Positions 24,101-27,967 of a DNA stretch of 27,967 bases are shown piece after piece. Both the position numbers and the translations under genes were made by a program. The stretch is from Phoronis ovalis (Eukaryota; Phoronida; Phoronidae), in the NCBI GenBank assembly GCA_028565635.1, contig JAOXYB010016187.1, positions 8,473-36,439 of the forward strand, read 5' to 3'. The notes below the pieces were generated by a model. It was not told the origin of the DNA. It worked only from the letters and a program-made list of their open reading frames with translations, and made no database searches. The first letter of the stretch is position 1, and every line of letters begins with the position of its first letter.

Positions 24101-25706
24101 TTTTGTAAATGGTGTCAAGAAAAGACAGTGGCCATGTGCATGCATCAGCATCAAGCTGTGATGCTTTTTATGTAAAAATATCTGGGAAACTGTTGTTCAA
24201 AGTTGTAAGCCTGTTACTTCAAAACTGTTGGTGAAATGGATGTCCCTGAAAGCCTTGCCATCCAATGATTTTGTCGTAAGTCATCGTCCTTCAACTTTAA
24301 GAACTAATGTAATAAATTGTTTTTGGAATACTTGAGAAATAATAGATAATAGAACCTGATATTTTCTGAAAGTCACTAGTGCCAAAATATGTGTAATTGT
24401 AACTTCTAAAAGAGGTTTTAGAAGTACTGGTTAATAAAGTTATGTCATGTTTCAGGTCAAAATTGAAAATGGAAGATATGCGTGAGACTCATATGGTTTT
24501 AAAAGAAGCTCAGTGGCAAGATGATAGTCAAGTTACTAATTGTAAACACTGCAATAAGCAGTTTTCAGTCAGTCGCAGAAAGGTATGATCTAACAATCTT
24601 TAGATATATAGTCTTGCACTGGAGATACATATGCGTTTGAAATATATTTATTGATAAATAAGGGGAAATCATACCATATATTTCACATTGAGCTAAATAA
24701 GTTAGTATTATTGATTTGGTTAATTTTGTCCATTCTTTATAGTTTTTACAGGTAGTACTACTGCAAATACAACTTGTATTACATGGTATGGTAAATTAAG
24801 TTAGAAGTAACACACATAATTTTCTTCTGTAAAGTCATTGAAACTACTCAATTTAGTAAAAGAAAAGTGAAGATTGTTACTAAAAATAGAGTAATAAAGA
24901 CAGTTTGCATGTGTGACATTTTAATTGTGAAATGAGCCATTAAGTGAAAATGAAAATTATATCAAAATTTTATCTGCTTATCTGCTGATCAGAGATCAGT
25001 TTTAATGTCATGTAGGGTTTTGTATGTAACTCAATAACAAAGATTGATATTTATGTAATTAAGTTGTAATTAGTATTGTTTGTAGTTCTATAATTGTTCT
25101 ATCAAAAAAAGGTGAACATCCTTATTCACACTTCATTAAGTTGAATTTTAAATAGTAAAATGAAAACATAGACAAATAACATTATTCATATATTAAAGGT
25201 ATCTAAAATAAGGTTTGTAAATATGTAATTTCTTTTCCAGTAATTAGGTCAAGTGACTCTCACTGAGGAAATTTTGGGTTAAAAAGGGTTTTGATTTACA
25301 TTTATTTTTAAAAAATGAGCCGTTTCACCCAAAATTACAACAATTCCTGTCACAGCTCCTTCATAGAAAAAAATGAAAGATTTAGAAAGTTTGAGTTATA
25401 CCAGTAGTACTGTTTTTTTATCTTTTCAATTTAAGTATGAAGTAGTGTGAATAAGCTGTGCCGGACAATTTGTTACCTTAATTGTAGTCAGTCGCCTTAG
25501 TCCCAGCAAGTGTTATTATTCATATACATACGTTATATTATGACTACTTTGAAATTCTTTGTTTTTAGCATCACTGTCGAAATTGTGGCGATATATTCTG
25601 CAACGAATGTTCGGACAATAAGATGCCTCTACCATCATCAGCTAAACCTGTAAGAGTTTGTGATGGATGTCAAGAAATTCTTCTCAGTCGCTACTCCGCA
25701 AACTGA
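18..25706 (+). CDS. RUFY-type RUN and FYVE domain protein, C-terminal part (9 exons, 5' partial)
   Basis: The coding sequence joins 18-189, 1600-1716, 2348-2515, 17821-17918, 19727-19813, 21847-21976, 23889-23983, 24456-24582 and 25569-25706. All junctions are GT-AG and all phases match, giving 376 complete residues plus a stop; one base of a split codon comes from an upstream exon. The product is a long coiled coil rich in Glu, Lys and Gln followed by a C-terminal FYVE finger. Stretches such as [41 protein letters not shown] and RKHHCRNCG match vertebrate RUFY1/RUFY2 as I know those families. Known RUFY proteins bind PI3P on early endosomes and small GTPases such as Rab4 or Rab14, and act in endosome trafficking. 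The N-terminal RUN domain must lie upstream of this window. The third intron here (2516-17820) is very long and hosts an antisense neuropeptide gene and a LINE relic. Orthology to RUFY1 versus RUFY2 is not decided; an invertebrate probably has one co-orthologue. Confidence 0.95.
190..1599 (+). other. RUFY intron a-b
   Basis: This 1,410-base AT-rich intron contains a GC-richer patch at about 940-1241 with inverted repeats, described separately. Open frames there on both strands overlap each other and have no recognised domain. Confidence 0.85.
1084..1241. repeat. Imperfect fold-back repeat
   Basis: The bases at 1084-1114 (gcatacacttggtgtagcca...gatc) pair with 1211-1241 in inverted orientation, 26 of 31 matching, with a 96-base spacer. 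A related fragment, ggtggagct, occurs at 942-950. This looks like a decayed transposon end or fold-back element. Confidence 0.5.
1600..1716 (+). CDS. RUFY exon b: coiled coil
   Basis: This exon has 39 codons in phase 0 at both ends. The acceptor is ttgtatatgtag and the donor is CTT|GTGAGT. The peptide contains [19 protein letters not shown], corresponding to the [20 protein letters not shown] region of vertebrate RUFY2 (from memory). It is charged and helical and continues the coiled coil of the previous exon. Confidence 0.93.
1717..2347 (+). other. RUFY intron b-c
   Basis: This 631-base AT-rich intron has canonical GTGAGT and tataacag ends. Nothing else is seen in it. Confidence 0.85.
2348..2515 (+). 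CDS. RUFY exon c: coiled coil, most conserved block
   Basis: This exon has 56 codons in phase 0 at both ends. The acceptor is tataacag and the donor is CAG|GTTGGT. It carries [20 protein letters not shown] and [16 protein letters not shown], nearly identical to vertebrate RUFY1/2 in this stretch. A 15,305-base intron follows, the longest in the window. Confidence 0.95.
2516..4514. other. Intronic sequence without a gene
   Basis: AT-rich. A C8-A-C6-A7 tract lies at 3631-3652. The string cacttggtggcactgtgaaac at about 4331 resembles an inverted or direct fragment near 598-622. No coding or RNA gene is seen. Confidence 0.6.
4535..4540 (-). terminator. Candidate polyadenylation signal of the neuropeptide gene
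   Basis: AATAAA reads on the minus strand here, about 490 bases after the stop codon at 5029. A TATAAA variant lies closer, at 5002-4997. Either could end the transcript; the choice is inference. Confidence 0.35.
4793..4809 (+). repeat. (CATT)n microsatellite
   Basis: Four tandem copies of ttca/catt lie in the region downstream of the neuropeptide stop codon. Confidence 0.7.
5029..5115 (-). CDS. Neuropeptide exon 2: end of the associated peptide
   Basis: This exon has 28 codons and TAA (5031-5029). It is preceded on the minus strand by ttttaaatttcag, a good acceptor in the phase required by exon 1. The peptide begins [17 protein letters not shown] and ends EIRWN. Its single cysteine pairs logically with that of exon 1. 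The exon is too short to stand out as an open frame; it is an inference from splice site, phase, cysteine and the amphipathic charged composition expected of this region. Confidence 0.8.
   Translation of the reverse strand, partial: YELQKLKESDLKCLQEKPQFDDAEIRWN
5029..7012 (-). CDS. GnRH/corazonin-superfamily neuropeptide precursor, nested antisense (2 coding exons)
   Basis: The coding sequence joins 7012-6809 and 5115-5029 on the minus strand: 96 residues and TAA. Residues 1-24 are a signal peptide (hydrophobic core [11 protein letters not shown], ending V-H-A). Residues 25-37 are [13 protein letters not shown], followed by G38-K39-R40, an amidation donor and dibasic cleavage site. The expected hormone is [19 protein letters not shown]. 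Its Y-H-Y-S-K-G-W core aligns with molluscan GnRH (octopus pQNYHFSNGWHPG-amide) and, less well, with arthropod corazonin (pQTFQYSRGWTN-amide). The remaining 56 residues form an associated peptide with two cysteines (C48, C81), a pattern seen in invertebrate precursors of this family. Both splice junctions are phase 0 (GAG|GTAAGA and atttcag|TAC). The gene lies wholly inside a RUFY intron on the opposite strand. Known ligands of this kind act through class A GPCRs. Expression and true mature length are unproven, and a corazonin-type identity is possible. Confidence 0.88.
5116..6808 (-). other. Intron of the neuropeptide gene
   Basis: This 1,693-base intron has GT-AG ends on the minus strand. 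It contains an AT-rich (taa/tta)n stretch near 6523-6556. I see no further exon in it. A middle exon cannot be excluded, but none is required, because the phases of the two exons already match. Confidence 0.7.
6523..6556 (+). repeat. AT-rich trinucleotide repeat
   Basis: An ataataataatt followed by attattattatt stretch, within the neuropeptide gene's intron. It is partly self-complementary. Confidence 0.7.
6809..7012 (-). CDS. Neuropeptide exon 1: signal peptide, hormone, first half of the associated peptide
   Basis: This exon has 68 codons starting at ATG (7012-7010) and ending CTA GAG at a GTAAGAGT donor (6808-6801). The mature peptide is coded by 6940-6902 and the Gly-Lys-Arg site by 6901-6893. 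After it, [19 protein letters not shown] has a cysteine and a helical run. Reading through the donor adds only six residues before a stop, so splicing is needed for the normal length of such precursors. The start is chosen because it gives an immediate, well-formed signal peptide. Confidence 0.9.
6902..6940 (-). other. Predicted mature GnRH-like peptide
   Basis: Thirteen codons give [13 protein letters not shown], between an Ala-x-Ala-like signal cleavage (VHA) and GKR. N-terminal pyroglutamate and C-terminal amide are expected from family chemistry. It is one residue longer than the 12-residue octopus GnRH and two longer than typical 11-residue forms. Confidence 0.82.
7013..7031 (-). promoter_or_regulatory. 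Possible 3' splice acceptor just before the neuropeptide start codon
   Basis: On the minus strand the bases before the ATG read atttatttttctag|AAAT then ATG. The pyrimidine-rich tract and AG form a plausible acceptor, which would leave only four UTR bases in this exon and imply a non-coding first exon further upstream. The upstream exon was not found. Confidence 0.45.
7083..7127 (+). repeat. MITE left terminal inverted repeat
   Basis: This 45-base arm starts gatcatctcaaaagttatc and ends near gtgttt. It pairs with 7324-7368 with about three mismatches. Confidence 0.8.
7324..7368 (-). repeat. MITE right terminal inverted repeat
   Basis: This 45-base arm starts aaacactatacgtttgtggt and ends gagatgatc. 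It is the inverted partner of 7083-7127. Confidence 0.8.
8061..8094 (+). repeat. (AT)n palindromic repeat
   Basis: catatatattaatatatata followed by tatgtatatt; simple sequence able to fold on itself. Confidence 0.7.
11462..11472 (+). repeat. Run of 11 G
   Basis: A homopolymer in otherwise AT-rich intron sequence. Its length may be a sequencing estimate. Confidence 0.8.
12536..12593 (+). repeat. Short diverged direct repeat
   Basis: ggcaaaatcattgataatcg at 12536 recurs as ggcaaaatcactgattgtcg at 12568, each followed by a tata segment, a period of about 32 bases. Only two copies are visible. Confidence 0.5.
14225..14415 (-). pseudogene. LINE relic: C-terminal Cys-His region
   Basis: This open stretch reads [18 protein letters not shown], then [20 protein letters not shown] and NC. 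Many LINEs end with a CxxC...H...C motif after an R-x-G-I-L-P-L-x-I-E segment, which this fits. Sequence beyond about 14,200 looks like degenerate C-terminus and 3' tail. Confidence 0.75.
15430..15993 (-). pseudogene. LINE relic: reverse transcriptase core
   Basis: The blocks are [59 protein letters not shown] and [17 protein letters not shown]. All are canonical LINE palm-domain segments in order. Between them are stops and an apparent deletion removing the segment between NYHGI and the NNLYVDEQ block. The catalytic box reads HMDD at 15,539-15,528 in place of F/Y-A-D-D. Confidence 0.8.
15917..15993 (+). repeat. 77 bp direct repeat, left of the gap
   Basis: It runs from tcatctacatataaattg to caggtcgaccc and is identical to 16094-16170 on the other side of the N run. 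It is probably the same molecule sequenced at two contig ends, not a biological duplication. Confidence 0.9.
15994..16093. other. Assembly gap (100 N)
   Basis: Exactly 100 N, the usual placeholder for a gap of unknown size. Both flanks carry the same 77 bases, so real missing sequence may be nil. Confidence 0.98.
16094..16170 (+). repeat. 77 bp direct repeat, right of the gap
   Basis: This is the identical partner of 15917-15993. It lies within the LINE relic, and removing one copy plus the N run leaves a continuous LINE alignment. Confidence 0.9.
16210..16860 (-). pseudogene. LINE relic: linker and start of the reverse transcriptase
   Basis: Pieces read in more than one frame: [11 protein letters not shown] near 16,845, [15 protein letters not shown] near 16,600, then [20 protein letters not shown] and SLYSEKDD near 16,560-16,480, and [20 protein letters not shown] near 16,310-16,260. 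The last is the fingers motif of LINE reverse transcriptases (K-x-G-K-A-x-G-x-D). Frameshifts separate the blocks. Confidence 0.78.
16871..17820. other. Intronic sequence upstream of exon d
   Basis: AT-rich, ending in the exon d acceptor. A 63-codon minus frame at 16837-17028 may include decayed LINE sequence at its low end but has no clear match. Confidence 0.5.
17821..17918 (+). CDS. RUFY exon d: coiled coil
   Basis: This exon has 32 codons plus two bases. The acceptor is gatctcttcctag and the donor is a canonical GTGAGT. The peptide contains [20 protein letters not shown], matching the RUFY2 segment IIARLEEKTNKITAAMRQLE in spacing and character. The split Lys codon is completed by the first base of the next exon. 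Confidence 0.92.
17919..19726 (+). other. RUFY intron d-e
   Basis: This 1,808-base AT-rich intron has GTGAGT and atttcag ends. A 94-codon plus frame at 18121-18405 is hydrophobic and AT-driven without family features. There is a short gtttaa repeat at about 18,930-18,950. Confidence 0.8.
19727..19813 (+). CDS. RUFY exon e: coiled coil, diverged
   Basis: The first base completes the Lys codon, then 28 codons and two bases follow ([18 protein letters not shown]...). The acceptor is aactatttcag and the donor AAAAG|GTACCT. This is the least conserved part of the coiled coil, but its phases fit both neighbours exactly. A LINE 3' fragment begins only about 14 bases downstream of the donor. Confidence 0.88.
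19828..19856 (-). repeat. LINE 3' terminal microsatellite tail
   Basis: On the minus strand the unit ATATTACAT recurs with variation (with a GTAC variant). Short tandem tails of this sort mark the 3' end of CR1-like LINEs. Confidence 0.6.
19828..20515 (-). mobile_element. LINE 3' fragment (CR1/jockey-like), minus strand
   Basis: The minus strand is open from 20515 and reads [40 protein letters not shown], then [20 protein letters not shown] and [20 protein letters not shown], down to [12 protein letters not shown]. This is the conserved C-terminus after the reverse transcriptase in CR1/jockey-like elements. The usual segment of about 25-30 residues between [10 protein letters not shown] and [12 protein letters not shown] is missing, an internal deletion near 20,330. 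A frameshift near 20,016 separates the true ending, [19 protein letters not shown] and TAG (19958-19956). A short 3' tail ends in an (ATATTAC)-like repeat at 19856-19828. It is a dead, 5'-truncated copy, different in type from the relic at 14-17 kb. Confidence 0.88.
20711..20778. repeat. Hairpin: 19-base inverted repeat
   Basis: gttgcattttgtgtatgaa (20711-20729) pairs with ttcatgcacaaaatgctac (20760-20778), 17 of 19 positions, across a 30-base loop. Confidence 0.6.
21847..21976 (+). CDS. RUFY exon f: coiled coil with [10 protein letters not shown] block
   Basis: The first base completes an Arg codon, then 43 codons run to CAG|GTCAGA. The acceptor is ctttccaaatag. [18 protein letters not shown] is a RUFY1/2 signature just upstream of the FYVE-linked helix. 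A longer open frame over 21815-22078 includes intron on both sides and is not the real limit. Confidence 0.94.
21977..23888 (+). other. RUFY intron f-g
   Basis: This 1,912-base AT-rich intron has no open frame of note and no recognised repeat family. Its ends are GTCAGA and gtattttacag. Confidence 0.8.
23889..23983 (+). CDS. RUFY exon g: coiled coil end
   Basis: This exon has 31 codons plus two bases. The acceptor is gtattttacag and the donor GCGA|GTAAAT. The peptide ends [16 protein letters not shown], matching the EQEQALQELGNKLSESK segment of RUFY2. The Glu codon is split with the next exon. Confidence 0.93.
23984..24455 (+). other. RUFY intron g-h
   Basis: This 472-base intron has GTAAAT and catgtttcag ends. 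Nothing else is seen. Confidence 0.85.
24456..24582 (+). CDS. RUFY exon h: linker and first half of the FYVE finger
   Basis: One base completes the Glu codon, then 42 codons follow. The acceptor is catgtttcag and the donor [19 protein letters not shown] leads into the WxxD motif (WQDD, around 24514), then the first zinc pair CKHC (24541-24552) and SVSRRK. The exon ends directly before the HHCRNCG motif, so the PI3P-binding signature is split by the 986-base intron. Confidence 0.95.
24583..25568 (+). other. RUFY intron h-i, splits the FYVE motif
   Basis: This 986-base AT-rich intron lies in phase 0 between RRK and HHCRNCG. No feature is found inside. Confidence 0.85.
25569..25706 (+). CDS. 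RUFY exon i: FYVE zinc finger and stop
   Basis: This exon has 45 codons and TGA at 25704-25706. The acceptor is tttgtttttag. It opens with [14 protein letters not shown], completing the basic R(R/K)HHCRxCG motif with the last residues of the previous exon, and continues to PVRVCDGC. Together the two exons supply all eight zinc-binding cysteines plus the WxxD and RVC motifs, so the finger should bind PI3P. The tail after the last cysteine is short ([11 protein letters not shown]), as in RUFY1/2. Confidence 0.97.
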   Translation, partial: HHCRNCGDIFCNECSDNKMPLPSSAKPVRVCDGCQEILLSRYSAN

Positions 25707-26560
25707 AAATAATAAATAAATGCATATCTCTCTGTGGGAATGCAGTTTATAAGATCTTGGTTATTTTAAAGTCTAACCTTAAGGTAAACCGTTGTGTTTT
25801 AATGGTGATCTCATAATTGCCATCATCCAGGATCTTGTATTGGGCTGACTATGCATTTTTCCATGATTCTACTGAATCAGAATTGTTATACAGTTTTTGT
25901 ACATTTTAATTAGAGGACCTTATTATATTGATAAGTGCATCACCTTCAAGCCACTGAACTGAATGTCAGTATGTGATGTTACAGCATGTGTGCATACCAA
26001 AACAGTGTCTAACATAAATTATTAGATTCTGATCCAGGTGAATTTAATGAGTCTTGCAGAATTCTTCCAGCTTCTTCACTAGATGTCATAAGCTACTGGG
26101 CATTGGAGCATTCAGAAAGACAAAATGCTTACCAATGCTATAACAAGAAAACTGGATTTCCCCATGCTTGACATTTTTTTTACAACGAAATGAACAGATT
26201 AATTCTGGAAAAGATGTGTTGATGACAGTGAAGTCCTTGTTCTGTGTAGATTTAATTTTGGTTATAGTTGTATTTAATTAAGACTAAACAGAATGAACAT
26301 TATGGAATTATTTTATGTTACCATGGATATCAGAAGCTTTATCCTATGTATATTTAACTTTTCAGCTGTCTTTAAAGTGCTTTGACTGGAATGTTGTTGT
26401 TTCAATTGTTTGAACAGTAACATGTGCTTCCACCTGTATTTCATAAATAATGAAAAATATTATTGTAAATTTAAGAAATATCTGTAAAACTTATGTGAAG
26501 AAATACAAGAGGAATATTAAGAGAAATAAAAAGAATAAAATATTCTTATTATTCCTAATG
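25707..26560 (+). other. RUFY 3' untranslated region
   Basis: This non-coding stretch runs from the stop codon to the inferred cleavage site. Two AATAAA copies lie a few bases after the stop (25711-25720) and would give almost no UTR, so the later pair at 26525-26530 and 26534-26539 is the likelier end. The exact cleavage position is an estimate. Confidence 0.6.
26525..26539 (+). terminator. Paired polyadenylation signals AATAAA
   Basis: Two AATAAA hexamers, at 26525-26530 and 26534-26539, are followed by a T-rich segment (tattcttattattcc). They fit the 3' end of the RUFY transcript, about 820 bases after its stop codon. Confidence 0.6.
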
Positions 26561-27967
26561 CTTGTATAAAGATTCACATCTATTTTCAAGTGAAAGATGA
26601 CACACACTCAGCAACTGGATTTGTTTGTAAAATTGGTACCACTTCCAAATAGCTTTAATTGGATGGCCTTGCCGGTTCGAACAACAACGGCAGAGGAAGA
26701 GGGGAGAAATGTCTGTCATTATATTGTAGTATTAGATCAGTGGTAGCTGGAGTTAGGCTTCCTACGGGGCTTCCTATTGGTCAACTTAACCGTCTGCCAA
26801 ATGAAATGTGACTATAATTCACAATAATAATAATAATAGTTGAGTTTTAGTATTGCCACAGTATTTTGCAACGTACATGGACAAATACAAAGAAAGTAAA
26901 TAACAACTATATTTAATATGTCAACTACAACATGTACAGACCATAAATATATTTATAACTGCATACTATGTTTATTTTGATAAGCAACATCCCAATGTAA
27001 ATTGCTCGAATTCAATAATATTTTAATCATAATATTACCAACAAATGTCCAAAATATCTAGCAGAAGTTGAACTATTTCCAGAAACTCGCACAAACACAT
27101 GGTAGACCTTGAATTGAATGACAAATAGCAGTCACTAAACATTATTTCTAATATGGCATATGAGCAATACCACATGGTACGAATAGTTGTAATAGATGTA
27201 CCACAAACTTTACCTACACTTGCTTCTGCAGTTTTGATTGTTTAGACTTTGTTTGCTGCAAGCTTACTGCAATTGGTTGTGTTTTTGCTATCTAATTGGT
27301 CATATTGTGATTGCCACAAGCTTGTTGCAACCCTGATTTGCATGTGAAATTCCTGAAGAAGTTTCTGCAAGATTACCCAACAAGTATTTGCCATCAACTT
27401 GACAGTAGTAGTTGTTGAATGTTGTCGCAATTAATTGTCACAAGCTTAACATTTTCAAAAGGACAGCTAAAACTTAGTGATATATACTTTAATTTTAATA
27501 TATGGTAATTGAAATTTTACGGCAAAGTCCAGTGGACAAAATTAAAGGACAAGTAGCATATTTACAATATGCAAAGGATGGATTAAAGATGGCAAATATT
27601 GAAGCATTCCTGACACCCTCTAAAGGCAACAAGGGTGGTTCCGTACACACTGGGGAAATTCTATTTAAAATTTTTACAGGGTTTAACTATTAGTGTCTCC
27701 AGTTAGAACAGATTATATATCCAGAATAAATTTTGGAAAAATATAGTACTGTAGGTTTATAGATTATTATAATTAAAAAACAAACATTGAAGTTTTTTTT
27801 CCAACGGAGCAATTAATAGCATGTTTAGCGTATAGACAATAAACACATATTTTATTAACAATGGATTAATTGACAAACATACGTGACTGTTGCTGAAAGG
27901 GTCATTGTCGTAAGGGGTACTACAGAAGTGTACCCGGCGGACAATTTCCGCAAGGCGGTAAACTTCT
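26561..27967. other. Intergenic sequence downstream of RUFY
   Basis: About 1.4 kb without a recognised gene. A GC-richer patch lies at 26,640-26,800, an (AAT)n tract at 26,822-26,838, and aagctt-containing short repeats at 27,255-27,450. A 63-codon plus frame at 27502-27693 has no known domain. The last 80 bases are again richer in GC and may belong to a repeat cut by the window edge. Confidence 0.5.
26822..26838 (+). repeat. (AAT)n microsatellite
   Basis: Five to six tandem aat units, downstream of the RUFY polyadenylation signals. Confidence 0.7.

Noticed and set aside
25711-25720. AATAAA copies right after the RUFY stop codon
   Set aside because: They would leave a 3' UTR of only a few tens of bases. 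The paired signals at 26525-26539 are more plausible, though minor use is possible.
26674-26682. ggttcgaac, resembling a tRNA or SINE B box
   Set aside because: The flanks do not form a T-arm or cloverleaf on either strand, and no A box lies at the right distance.
27242-27430. 62-codon minus frame with aagctt-containing repeats
   Set aside because: Short, no domain, and overlapping a patch of short repeated words. More likely repeat-derived than a gene.
1-27967. CRISPR arrays, operons, bacterial promoters or an unknown defence system
   Set aside because: The window has spliced exons, long introns and polyadenylation signals of an animal genome. No regularly spaced repeats were found.

Overview
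This is eukaryotic, almost certainly invertebrate animal, DNA. It is AT-rich, has canonical GT-AG introns from about 0.5 to 15 kb, AATAAA signals, and several decayed transposons. The neuropeptide precursor found here is of the GnRH/corazonin superfamily and has an Y-H-aromatic-S-x-G-W core, which is most typical of lophotrochozoans (molluscs, annelids, brachiopods and relatives). The phylum is an inference and I cannot fix the species.

Plus strand, positions 1 to about 26,560: the 3' part of a RUFY1/RUFY2-type gene (RUN and FYVE domain protein). Nine exons splice in a single open frame of 376 residues and a stop. They encode the long central coiled coil and a complete C-terminal FYVE zinc finger with all eight cysteines. 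The N-terminal RUN domain lies upstream of the window. A 3' UTR of roughly 850 bases ends at paired AATAAA signals near 26,530.

Minus strand, inside the 15.3 kb third intron seen here: a two-exon gene at 5029-7012 encodes a 96-residue prepropeptide. It has a signal peptide, a 13-residue GnRH-like peptide beginning with Gln and followed by Gly-Lys-Arg, and a two-cysteine C-terminal peptide. Only the first exon is evident as an open frame. The second 28-codon exon was found by matching splice site, phase and cysteine pattern. A 286 bp MITE-like element with 45 bp terminal inverted repeats sits just upstream of the start codon. This nested antisense neuropeptide gene is the main discovery of the window.

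The rest of the big intron holds a heavily decayed non-LTR retrotransposon on the minus strand (about 14.0-16.9 kb), recognisable in scattered frames from the linker before the reverse transcriptase to the C-terminal Cys-His motif. A run of 100 N inside it is flanked by identical 77 bp copies, so that gap is probably an assembly artefact. A second, better preserved LINE 3' fragment (about 19.83-20.52 kb, minus) starts only about 14 bases after a RUFY exon. The last 1.4 kb is intergenic sequence with no recognisable gene.

The two genes have no evident biochemical link: RUFY proteins act on early endosomes through PI3P and Rab GTPases, while the nested gene would make a secreted peptide hormone. 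Their relation is positional, host gene and antisense guest.
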